64,000 bases of DNA from Siphonodentalium dalli (lineage: Eukaryota > Mollusca > Scaphopoda > Gadilida > Siphonodentaliidae). The position numbers and the translations under genes are program-made. Each line of letters begins with the position of its first letter. The stretch's first letter is position 1. Under the pieces are notes generated by a model. It was not told the origin of the DNA and searched no databases. It saw nothing but the letters and a program-made list of their open reading frames with translations. Positions 42,674-54,600 of this stretch are shown one piece after another. The DNA lies in contig CP136069.1 of the NCBI GenBank assembly GCA_032622095.1, positions 202,724,690-202,788,689 on the forward strand. The letters are read 5' to 3'.

Positions 42674-45600
42674 GTAAGAATTACTACATGTATGTGAACT
42701 ACAAGACATTGTTATTCCCCCTCGCTATAGGCTGGGCGGGTGTGACTAATTACCGCCCGGGACCGCCCGGGGACCGCCCGGGACCGCCCGGGTGGCCCCA
42801 CGTGCCCGTGGACACAATATCTCGACGTTATAACGTAGCGACATGCCACCTGAGGGCAACATAGACACATTTACCCACTGTTAGTGCCTTGGTTCCCATT
42901 TAGAGGTGATGGTTTATATACGGTTTTAACACATTTACCCACTGTGAATACCTTGGTTACCATTTAGAGGGGATGGTTTATATACGGTTTTAACACATTT
43001 ACCCACAGTGAATACCTTGGTTACCATTTAGAGGGGATGGTTTATATACGTTTTTAACACATTTACCCACTGTGAATACCTTGGTTACCATTTAGAGGTG
43101 ATGGTTTATATACGGTTTTAACACATTTACCCACTGTGAATACCTTGGTTCCCATTTAGAGGTGATGGTTTATATACGCTTTTAACACATTTACCCACTG
43201 TTAGTGCCTTGGTTCCCATTTAGAGGTGATGGTTTATATACGGTTTTAACACATTTACCCACTGTGAATACATTGGTTCCCATTTAGAGGTGATGGTTTA
43301 TATACGGTTTTAACACATTTACCCACTGTGAATACATTGGTTCCCATTTAGAGGTGATGGTTTATATACGGTTTTAACACATTTACCCACTGTGAATACA
43401 TTGGTTCCCATTTAGAGGTGATGGTTTATATACGTTTTTAACACATTTACCCACTGTGAATACCTTGGTTACCATTTAGAGGTGATGGTTTATATACGGT
43501 TTTAACACATTTACCCACTGTGAATACCTTGGTTCCCATTTAGAGGTGATGGTTTATATACGTTTTTAACACATTTACCCACTGTTAGTGCCTTGGTTCC
43601 CATTTAGAGGTGATGGTTTATATACGGTTTTAACACATTTACCCACTGTGAGTGCCTTGGTTCCCATTTAGAGGTGATGGTTTATATACGGTTTTAACAC
43701 ATTTACCCACTGTGAATACCTTGGTTCCCATTTAGAGGTGATGGTTTATATACGTTTTTAACACATTTACCCACTGTGAATACCTTGGTTCCCATTTAGA
43801 GGTGATGGTTTATATACGTTTTTAACACATTTACCCACTGTGAATACCTTGGTTCCCATTTAGAGGTGATGGTTTATATACGGTTTTAACACATTTACCC
43901 ACTGTGAATACCTTGGTTCCCATTTAGAGGTGATGGTTTATATACGGTTTTAACACATTTACCCACTGTGAATACCTTGGTTCCCATTTAGAGGTGATGG
44001 TTTATATACGGTTTTAACACATTTACCCACTGTGAATACCTTGGTTCCCATTTAGAGGTGATGGTTTATATACGGTTTTAACACATTTACCCACTGTGAA
44101 TACCTTGGTTACCATTTAGAGGGGATGGTTTATATACGTTTTTAACACATTTACCCACTGTGAATACCTTGGTTACCATTTAGAGGTGATGGTTTATATA
44201 CGGTTTTAACACATTTACCCACTGTGAATACCTTGGTTCCCATTTAGAGGTGATGGTTTATATACGCTTTTAACACATTTACCCACTGTTAGTGCCTTGG
44301 TTCCCATTTAGAGGTGATGGTTTATATACGGTTTTAACACATTTACCCACTGTGAATACATTGGTTCCCATTTAGAGGTGATGGTTTATATACGGTTTTA
44401 ACACATTTACCCACTGTGAATACATTGGTTCCCATTTAGAGGTGATGGTTTATATACGGTTTTAACACATTTACCCACTGTGAATACATTGGTTCCCATT
44501 TAGAGGTGATGGTTTATATACGGTTTTAACACATTTACCCACTGTGAATACATTGGTTCCCATTTAGAGGTGATGGTTTATATACGGTTTTAACACATTT
44601 ACCCACTGTGAATACATTGGTTCCCATTTAGAGGTGATGGTTTATATACGGTTTTAACACATTTACCCACTGTGAATACATTGGTTCCCATTTAGAGGTG
44701 ATGGTTTATATACGGTTTTAACACATTTACCCACTGTGAATACCTTGGTTCCCATTTAGAGGTGATGGTTTATATACGGTTTTAACACATTTACCCACTG
44801 TGAATACATTGGTTCCCATTTAGAGGTGATGGTTTATATACGGTTTTAACACATTTACCCACTGTGAATACCTTGGTTCCCATTTAGAGGTGATGGTTTA
44901 TATACGGTTTTAACACATTTACCCACTGTGAATACATTGGTTCCCATTTAGAGGGGATGGTTTTATATACATTTTAACACATTTACCCACTATGAATACC
45001 TTGGTTCCCATTTAGAGGGGATGGTTTATATACGTTTTAACACATTTACCCACTGTGAATACCCTTGGTTCCCATTTAGAGGTGATGGTTTATATACGGT
45101 TTTAACACATTTACCCACTGTGAATACCTTGGTTCCCATTTAGAGGTGATGGTTTATATACGTTTTAACACATTTACCCACTGTGAATACCTTGGTTCCC
45201 ATTTAGAGGTGATGGTTTATATACGTTTTAACACATTTACCCACTGTTAGTGCCTTGATGATGGTTTATATACGGTTTTAACACATTTACCCACTGTTAG
45301 TGCCTTATGTGCCTTTAGTGATGGTGTTTTACATACTTTTATATTTTTTGCACATTTGCCGACTGTGACTGCCTTGGGTCCCATTAATAGTGGTGATGAC
45401 TTTTTTTGCATATTTTCTCACTGTGAGCGTCTAGGGTTTTAGTTGTGATGTTATAACAAACTTTTATATTTGTTTTCCTCATTTATCCACCGTGAGTGTC
45501 TTAGGCCCCTTTAGTGGTGATGTTATAACAGACCTTACTAATTCTTATACACGTTTACCCATTATGATTGCCGTGGGTCCCTTTAAAGCGCAGTATCATC

Positions 45601-48600
45601 AATAAGTTTACAAAGAGCCGTATTGTCGGATGTATTGTGAAACATAATATATTCTCACAAAGCGTTAAGCCGCGTTATCAATAAATACAGAGCACGCTCA
45701 TTATAGCATGCGACCCATTAACAAGCTTCGTGGACAGCCATGTGATATAAATAGCTAAATTGAACCATTTATTCGTAAACAGAAAGACGACAAAATACAA
45801 ATTTGTGTCCACTTTGACAGCATTGAAAGCATGGCGTACCGGTCTGTGGCGAAAACTTTGAGGTTCCCTCTGATTGTTTTTGGCTCGCGACATTATTTCA
45901 CGCTCTCTACACATGCTATGGGATCTACATTTTCGGCGTATTTACGGTCATTTTATTCATGAGAGCCACCAGGCGGATGTTAACAGACGCTATTCCCAGC
46001 AATGGTAAAGCTGTTCTGATAACCGGCTGCGACACAGGTAAGAATTACTACATGTATGTGAACTACAAGACATTGTTATTCCCCCTCGCTATAGGCTGGG
46101 CGGGTGTGACTAATTACCGCCCGGGACCGCCCGGGGACCGCCCGGGACCGCCCGGGTGGCCCCCACGTGCCCGTGGACACAATATCTCGACGTTATAACG
46201 TAGCGACATGCCACCTGAGGGCAACATAGACAAATTTACTCGCTCGCTCGTCTCCGGCCGGTCATATTAACCCCACAAATGCCGATATTGGTTAAAAGAG
46301 CCTGTGTGATTACTGGTGTCTTCGTGTGTTTTCAGACAGATTATTTTGGTGATTCTCGGTAGTGCAATAAACCTGAGTGTTAATTCCATATATTGACTCG
46401 TTGAGGCGTCCAGAGCCGATGTTATTAACCCCTCAAATTCCGGTAAAATAGTGTATAAACAAAAAGAACATTGGGACCCGCCCGGGACCGCCCGGGCGGC
46501 CCCATGGGCGCGTGGACACTATATCTCGAAGTTATAACATAGCGACATACCCCACGAGGTCAACCTAGAAAATGTTACTCGCTCGCTCGACTCCGGCCGG
46601 TGTTATTAACCCCTCAAGATCCGATAAAATGGTATATAAACAAAATGAACACTGGGACCGCCCGGGGCCGCCCGGGCGGCCCCACGGGCCCGAGGACACT
46701 ATATCTCGACGTTATAACATAGCGACATACCCCACGAGGTTAACCTAGAAAATGTTACTCGCTCGCTCGACTCCGGCCGGTGTTATTAACCCCTCTAAAT
46801 CCGATAAAATGGTATATAAACAAAAAGAACATTGGGACCGCCCGGGAGGCCCCATGGGCCCGTGGACACTATATCTCGACGTTATAACGTAGCGACATAC
46901 CCTACGAGGTCAACCTAGAAAATGTTACTCGCTCGTTCGACTCCGGCCGGTGTTATTAACCCCTCAAAATCCGATAAAATAGTATTTAAACAAAAAGAAC
47001 ATTGGGACCGCCCGGGACCGCCCGGGTGGCCCCACGTGCCCATGGACACAATATCTCGACGTTATAACGTAGCGACATGCCACCTGAGGGCAACATAGCA
47101 AAATTTACTCGCTCGCTCGTCTCCGGCCGGTCATATTAACCCCACAAATGCCGATATTGGCTAAAAGAGCCTGGGTGTTTTCAGACAATTTATTTTGGTG
47201 ATTCTCGGTAGTGCAATACACCTGAGTGTTAATTCCATATATTGACTCATTGGGGCGTCCACGGCCGATGTTATTAACCCCTCAAATTCCGGTAAAATAG
47301 TGTAAAAACAAAAAGAACCTTGGGACCGTCCGGGACCGCCCGGGCGGCCCCATGGGCCCGTGGACACTATATATCGACGTTATAACATAGCGATATACCC
47401 CACGAGGTCAACCTGGAAACTGTTACTCGCTCGCTCGCTCGACTCCGGCCGGTGTTATTAACCCCTCAAACCCGATAAAATGGTATATAAACAAAAAGAA
47501 CACTGGAACCGCCCGGGACAGCCCGAGAGGCCCCATGGGCCCGTGGACACTATATCTCGATGTTATAACGTAGCGACATACCCCACGAGGTCAACCTAGA
47601 AAATGTTACTCGCTCGCTCGACTCTGGTCGGTGTTATTAACCCCTCAAAATCCGATAAAATGGTTTATAATTAAACATAACACTGGGACCACCCGGGACC
47701 TCCCGGGGGGCCCCATGGGCCCGTGGACACTATATCTCGACGGTATAACGTAGCGACATACCCCACGAGGTCAACCTAGAAAATTTTACTCGCTCACTGA
47801 CTCCGGCCGGTATTATTAACCCCATAAAAATCCGATATTGGCTAAGAGGGCACGGACAGCTCGGTGTCTTCTTTTGATTTCGGACAGCATATTTTGATGA
47901 TGCATGGTAGTGCAATACCACCTGATAGTGACTTCCAGATATTGACTCGCCCTACATGATCGTAAATATCGCAATTTTCATGAATGTTTTCAATAAAAAT
48001 TAATAACTTTACACCTATAATTTTTATATTTTGACACGAGCGGGTGTAATTGTGTTGATTTCGACAGCAACTGCTTGTTTGAAGATAGCCGCGGCAGATG
48101 TTTGAATGTGTTGATATCAATTAGCAGTAAAACGGTATCGCAATTGTTATATTGTATACATTAACCCGTTCACAATAATCAGTAGACATATTGGCGGATT
48201 TAAACCGAAACTGTGTTTTCATAACACTTGGGGAAGACGAACAGGTAATCTCGTGACAACAGTGGAGATTTGCGATGAGGTTTCCGTGTTTTTATTGCAA
48301 TCGAAAATGGTCGTAATCCCAAAATCTTCTTGGTGCTAGACAATAACGATCAATATGACGAAGAGAGTATTTGTGATACTGGATTTAATTCTAAATATCT
48401 TAAAATCATGCGACCACGTATTCGATTCACGCTGCCATCCATGGTGCTGTGTATATCCGTGTTCCGTCTGCTCTACTTAAGCTGAAGATGAGTCAATATA
48501 TTTTATATGGGGGGGGGGGGGGGGGGGGGGGGGGTGACCATATTACATATTATATATTTTCTTTATTAGCTCCACATATGGAGGAGTATGATGACCTCCA

Positions 48601-51600
48601 CCAACGGGAATAATGTTTTCAGTCCTTGCCCAAAAGGTCGTGGGTTGGGTTGCAATATGGGGAGGTACTTTGACCAGGAAAATCCTATTATACATGTCCA
48701 GTTGACATCAGAGGTCTTAAAAGGGCACTAATTATTAATAAAATAAAATCATTAATTATATAACCAAAATTGTTGAAATCTGATCTGTGAAAATTGAAAC
48801 ATGTGGGTGAAAATGGCCCATGGCGTGTCAAGAGAAAAGGGCACTAAGTATTTGTAAAATAAAATAATTAATTTTATAACCAAAATTGTTGCAATCTGAT
48901 GGGTGAGAATTGAAACATGTGTGTAAAATTAGCCCACAGCGTGTCAAGAGTTATAGATGCTGTTGTCTTCAGACGACTTAAAGGGGCAAATACGAGCAAT
49001 TGTTGGCTGATTTTACAATAAACGCTCTTTATTTGTCATATTTGCCAATATCGGCATTTGTGGGGTTAATATGACCGGCCGGAGACGAGCGAGCGACTAA
49101 TTTTTCTATGTTGCCCTCAGGTGGCATGTCGCTACGTTATAACGTCGAGATATAGTGTCCACGGGCCCATGGGGCCTCCCGGGCGGTCCCAGTGTTCTTT
49201 TTGTTTATATACCATTTTATCGGATTTTGAGGGGTTAATAACACCGGCCGGAGTCGAGCGAGCGAGTACCATTTTCTATGTTGACCTCGTGGGGTATGTC
49301 GCTACGTTATACCGTCGAGATATAGTGTCCACGGGCCCATGGGGCCTCTCGGGTGGTCCCGGGCGGGTCCCAGTGTTCTTTTTGTTTATATACCATTTTA
49401 TCGGATTTTGAGGGGTTAATAACACCGGCCGGAGTCGAGCGAGCGAGTAACATTTTCTAGGTTGACCTCTTGGGGTATGTCGCTATATTATAACGTCGAG
49501 ATATAGTGTCCACGGGCCCATGGGGCCTCCCGGGCGGACCCGGGCGGTCCCAGTGTTCTTTTTGTTTATAAACCATTTTATCGGATTTTGAGGGGTTAAT
49601 AACACCGGCCGGAGTCGAGCGAGCGAGTAACATTTTCTAGGTTGACCTCGTGGGGTATGTCGCTATGTTATAACGTCGAGATATAGTGTCCACGGGCCCA
49701 TGGGGCCGCCCGGTGGTCCCGGGCGGTCCCAATGTTCTTTTTGTTTATACACTATTTTACCGGAATTTGAGGGGTTAATAATATCGGCCGTGGACGCCTC
49801 AACGAGTCAATATATGGAATTAACACTCATGTGTATTGCACTACCGAGAACCACCAAAATAATCTGTCTGAAAACACACGAAGACACCGGTAATCACACA
49901 GGCTCTTTTAGCCAATATCGGCATTAATTTTGTGGGGTTAATATGACCGGCGGGAGACGAGCGAGCGAGTAAATTTTTCTATGTTGCCCTCAGGTGGCAT
50001 GTCGTTACGTTATAACGTCGAGATATTGTGTCCACGGGCACGCGGGGCCACCCGGGCGGTCCCGGGCGGTAATTAGTCACATCGGGCTGTGCTGACCACT
50101 TTCATCACGTGTATTTTCATAGGCCCGCTTAATTTTTGAAAGGCCAGATCACATTATACGCAACATAGTCCATATTATATACCATTTGATATATATATAT
50201 ATTTACATACAAAGTGTGATCATCACTAAATCCAGCATTCCGATTGGTCGGCGCCCACGTGGCTAGTTGCAATTATTTCTCGGTGAATGCGCAACAGCTC
50301 ATAACTGCAAGCTCATAACAACATCGATACGTCATTTGGGTTTGGAAAGACGAACGCGTAATGTTTTGGGCGCATTTGGATTCGCACAGGATTGACTTAA
50401 TAAATCATCGGGTTTCAATTGTTCCTGTTAACTTTTGCCAAGGGTGCTATGGGTTATTTTGGGCTGGTTTTGTCACGATACACTTTTCGATTTAAATACA
50501 TTTACAAAAGTGGCTTTTTCGCTAAATGTATATAAATATAAGGATTAACTGTCATGTATACTGTTTTTATGGAGATGTAACCGTGAGGTAAGTGGTCATA
50601 ACTTGTATGTAAAACCCTTCATGTTTACACAAGTTATGACCACTTACCTCACGGTTACATCTCCATAAAAAACAGTCCACATGACAGTTAATCCTTATAT
50701 ATATATATATTTGGAAAGTGTGGAGAGCACTGGCGCAGGTCGTATCCGATTTCTTATGTAATTATTTCTATGGAACTAGCTAAATTTTGTTAGGTTGTGT
50801 CGGAAATTGACATGAAATTGCGTTTGAGTATTGTTGCCATATGCTATGATAGATGGAACAAGCTAAATTTGGTTACGTTGTGTCGGAAATTGACATAAAA
50901 TATTGTGTTGAGCACAAACAAAGGATAGTGATGTTGAAATTGCTAAACGCTAATTAAACTGCGTGTAAATCAAGGTCTGAGTCTAGATCGAACGAGCATA
51001 TCGCGCAAACTGGGATTTTTCTTGTAGGCAATAATCACCCGTTTGTCGAGAGGCTCGGTCAATTTAGTGTTTAATAATGCAAAGTTTTTTCTGAAAATAT
51101 TTGCGATTTCAACATTTCTACGATTGTAGGTTCGAGGAAAGCACAAGAAATTTCGAGAAAAACCCTTGTAGTCAATGTTAAGTCCGTACGGAAGATATGT
51201 TTTAAGTACGCCCATCCAATGATTTTCGCGTTCTATGCGTATTGAATTTGTTTGGCCTTCGTCGGCTAGAATTGGTGTCTGTTCTATTGGCTGAAAGCTG
51301 AAATGGGATTTAATGTCATGATTAGATGAGTTGAAATGATCGGAAATTTGCATGTCGAGTTTTTTGCGAACACTGGAAAGATGATTAGACATTCTAACTT
51401 TGAGAGCGGTTTGTGTTTGTCCAACATATTATATACGGCATCTTTTGCATGTGATTAAGTAAATTACATTTTTAGAATCACAATTAAGTTCGCTATGCAT
51501 TTGATACGATATGCGTGTTTCTTCGCTGGTGAAAGTGTTACTAGTATTGAGAGATCCCATTGTATTGATGTAACATCTTTTTTTGTGACAAAATGAGGCT

Positions 51601-54600
51601 GAACCATTACTCAACACCGGCCGATTGTGCCGTATTCTTGTGGGCTCAGTCGATGTTGGGTCATGGCGTAACGATTCCAATTATCTGAGAGTTTCGGACT
51701 TTACTTGGCGCAGTAATCTACTAGAGTAGCCGCGCGGTCGTAAAGCCTGGAACAGCACTGAACAAGCTTGATTAAGGTCGCTTCTGTTCGTGCAGTTCCG
51801 GTGGTATCGAATGATTTGAGATTTAATCAATCCATTGAAAAGTTTTGGCGGATGGAAAGATTTACGATGAAGAAGCTGGTAAGAATCCGTTGGTTTCGTA
51901 AAAAGTTTTGTATCCAAAATGTTGCATGATGTAAATTGTGGGCCCTTAAATATTGTTAAATCAAGGAAATCAATGCTGGTTTGCGATATTGATTCTTTGA
52001 GTTTGATTGATTCATCATGACTGTTCAAGATGTCCAAGAACACCCTAAACTCATCCAGACCATGAGTCCAAATGATAAATATGTCGTCCAAGACAGGGGC
52101 GCCGGAAGAGGGGGCAGAGGGGGGCGAGCGGGGGAAGGACTTGCCCTATTTCTGGAGACAGAAAATGTTTTTTGTGTGTTTAATCTCGTGTTTTTATAGC
52201 AAAATGTGACTTTTTTGGTCCAAATACCACCAATTTCACAAGGAATATTAATTTTTTGTCAATTTTATCACAAAACGGCCATAAAAACCGACAAATACCT
52301 TTAAAATATGGTTATTTTCCCGAGTTTGCGGAGAAAATGCCCTTTTTTGCGGAAAAGTGCCCTTTTGTAGGCTCTGCCCCCCCCCCTGCCCTTGGATGCT
52401 TCAGGCGCCCCTGGTCCAAGAATCTATAATAGGCTAATGGTTGTTTATCAGATTTGGCTAGGGCCCCTTTCTCCAACTTTGCAACAAAAATTGAGGCAAA
52501 ATTTTGACTAAACTTCTTGCCCATACTACAGCCGGAGACCTGTAAATAATATTGTCCATTAAATTCAAAGTCATTCCCTTTAAGCGAAAGTTCTAATAAT
52601 TGAAGTATTTCATCTCCAAGTCTATGAGGATCATGGTGGAAATCAAATGCATTCTTAATTGACTTTAATCCGGCATTGATTCCAATATTAGTATACACAG
52701 ATTCCACGCCGAGACTAATTAGGTAAGCAGAAGATGGGACTTCAATTTTCGACAATTTAATGAGGAAGTCCTCCGTGGCTTTTAGATAGCTCGGATGGCG
52801 GGTAGCAATTGGTTTCAAACTGAAATCAATAAACTCCGAAGTGTGGTACGACTCCGAACCAACGCACTGATAATGGGGCGTCCGGGTGGTGTGTATGGAT
52901 TAGTCCAAGAGCTCAAAGGTTTATGTATTTTAGGTAGCAAATAAAATGTCCTATTATTGCATTCAGGTTTTGCAATTAGATACTGAACATGTTTTTTCTT
53001 TAAAACGTCCTGGTCCAGCAAGCTTTTGAGAATGAGATTGAATTTTAAAACATTGGATTTCCAAATTGGCTCATCCAATGGTTTGTAATATTTAGTGTTG
53101 CTTAATTGGCGCGTCGCTTCTAAAATGTAATTTTCTTTAGACATGATGACGAGCGAGCTGCCTTTGTCACAATGTTTGATTACAATGTTTTTATTGCTGC
53201 GAATGGTTTTCAATGCAATTCTTTGAACTTTAGTGAGGTTATCCTCGTTGTGAAATTTTGGTAAATTTGTAATGTCGGTTTTGACTAAGCCAGCGACCTC
53301 GGGAATTGATTTGTCAATCTGGCGATCAGAGGGGGTCCAAATCGAAGGTTCTTTAAATTGATCTTTTAAACCTGTCGAATTGCGAAAGAAATCAGCCATA
53401 GCTGTTACATCCCTAAATTGCATGCTTGCTGGACCGCCGTTCATTTCCATGGCATACATAGAGTCTGGTAAAATCAATGTTCCATCCTCCGTCTCAACAA
53501 CATGTGGTTGCTGCTATCTGCTTGCTGCTAGATCCTCTTCCCCCTTTCTATTCTACTCATGTTTCCATCATCAAAATTTTGTTCATCATAATGTAATATT
53601 AATTGGGGCAAATAAATATTGTTTAAATATAAAAAAATCAACAACATGTGGTGTTTCTTTGAGATCGGGTGTGGTAGGAACAAAGGTTAGGCCATACCTA
53701 AGTAGTGATTTCTCACCAGCGCTCAGGGAAAGGTCGGGTACAAGATTGACTATCTCGGTGCCGAGACCGACTCTTTCCGCATGGCTGGTGCCCTTCTAAG
53801 AGATTAGTTTAAATTACCTTTAAAGATGTTGGTAGATTTTCGCCGCCGTCTGTGATGTCCAGTGGATGTTGTCATTCTCCACGTGAAAGTCGCGGGGGTA
53901 TTGACTGTATGACCTTGAGGTTCTGTGTGTGACGAGCTTGGCTGTTAATGGCACGCAAAACTTCCTGGTCCCTAGAATTTAGACTAGAAGAGATATTTAT
54001 TTCCTGAAAATGAAGTGTAGCATTAGGAAAAAGTTTGTGGAAATTAAAAACCATGTTGGTTAACTTGTTCTTAGCTGTGGTGCTAAGCTTGATGTTTTGC
54101 TTTTGTCGTTGTCTGTCTTCCAGTCCTCTCTGTTGTTGATGCCAATGCTGATGATGACGTGTCGAGGTATATATATATCCACAGAATACGGAACAGATGT
54201 GACACAGGAGTGTCCACCAAGTGGTAGAGATTCTCAGATTCACCACAAGACTTCCCCCGAATGCATCATAATTCACAACTAAGAGATAGAGTTAGTCCCC
54301 TTCCATTGAGAAAAATAAACTGGAAGAAAAGATCAGATCGAAATTAAGCACCTGACACAGTCACGTCGATATTTTGACAAAAACAACATGCTCAGTCTAC
54401 TACGCCGGATACGTTAATAATGCAATGTTTTTGGAGCTTCCTCTTCAAATAGTATCTAATGTGGAATATGTTGAATATAATGTGATCTGGTGATTCGAAA
54501 ATTAAGTGGGCATAACAGTTTAAGAGCTTTATCAGTTACAATGCCTTCTGGTTTGATCAAGCCACTTGTCAAATGGATATGGACAGTTAGGATTATCAGA

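Larger units (their letters stand above)
50970..54276 (-). mobile_element. Penelope-like element (reverse transcriptase + GIY-YIG), defective
   Basis: In order on the minus strand: an N-terminal region (54276-53653, with LSLSAGEKSLLRYGLTF); a KHCDKGSSLVIM and FYLLPKIHKP region (53477-52860); palm motifs (52818-52430 and 52091-51681, ending FIIW); a C-terminal zinc-like region; and the GIY-YIG part NVIYLITCKRCRI..YVGQTQT (51470-51400). This is the Penelope-like plan. The frame is broken by a frameshift near 52860, two in-frame TAA codons (51683-51681 and 51431-51429), a 320-bp MITE and a 129-bp retro-insertion. It lies in gene 2 intron 1 in antisense. Confidence 0.85.

Noticed and set aside
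45959-46198. Independent small gene starting at the internal ATG of duplicated exon 1
   Set aside because: It reads into intron sequence past a good GTAAGA donor. It is better explained as a frameshifted copy of gene 2 exon 1, although an alternative start is possible.
52312-52818. Penelope RT frame fused to an extra glycine-rich tail
   Set aside because: The tail is read-through into the 320-bp hAT-type MITE, whose ends and 8-bp duplication are clear.
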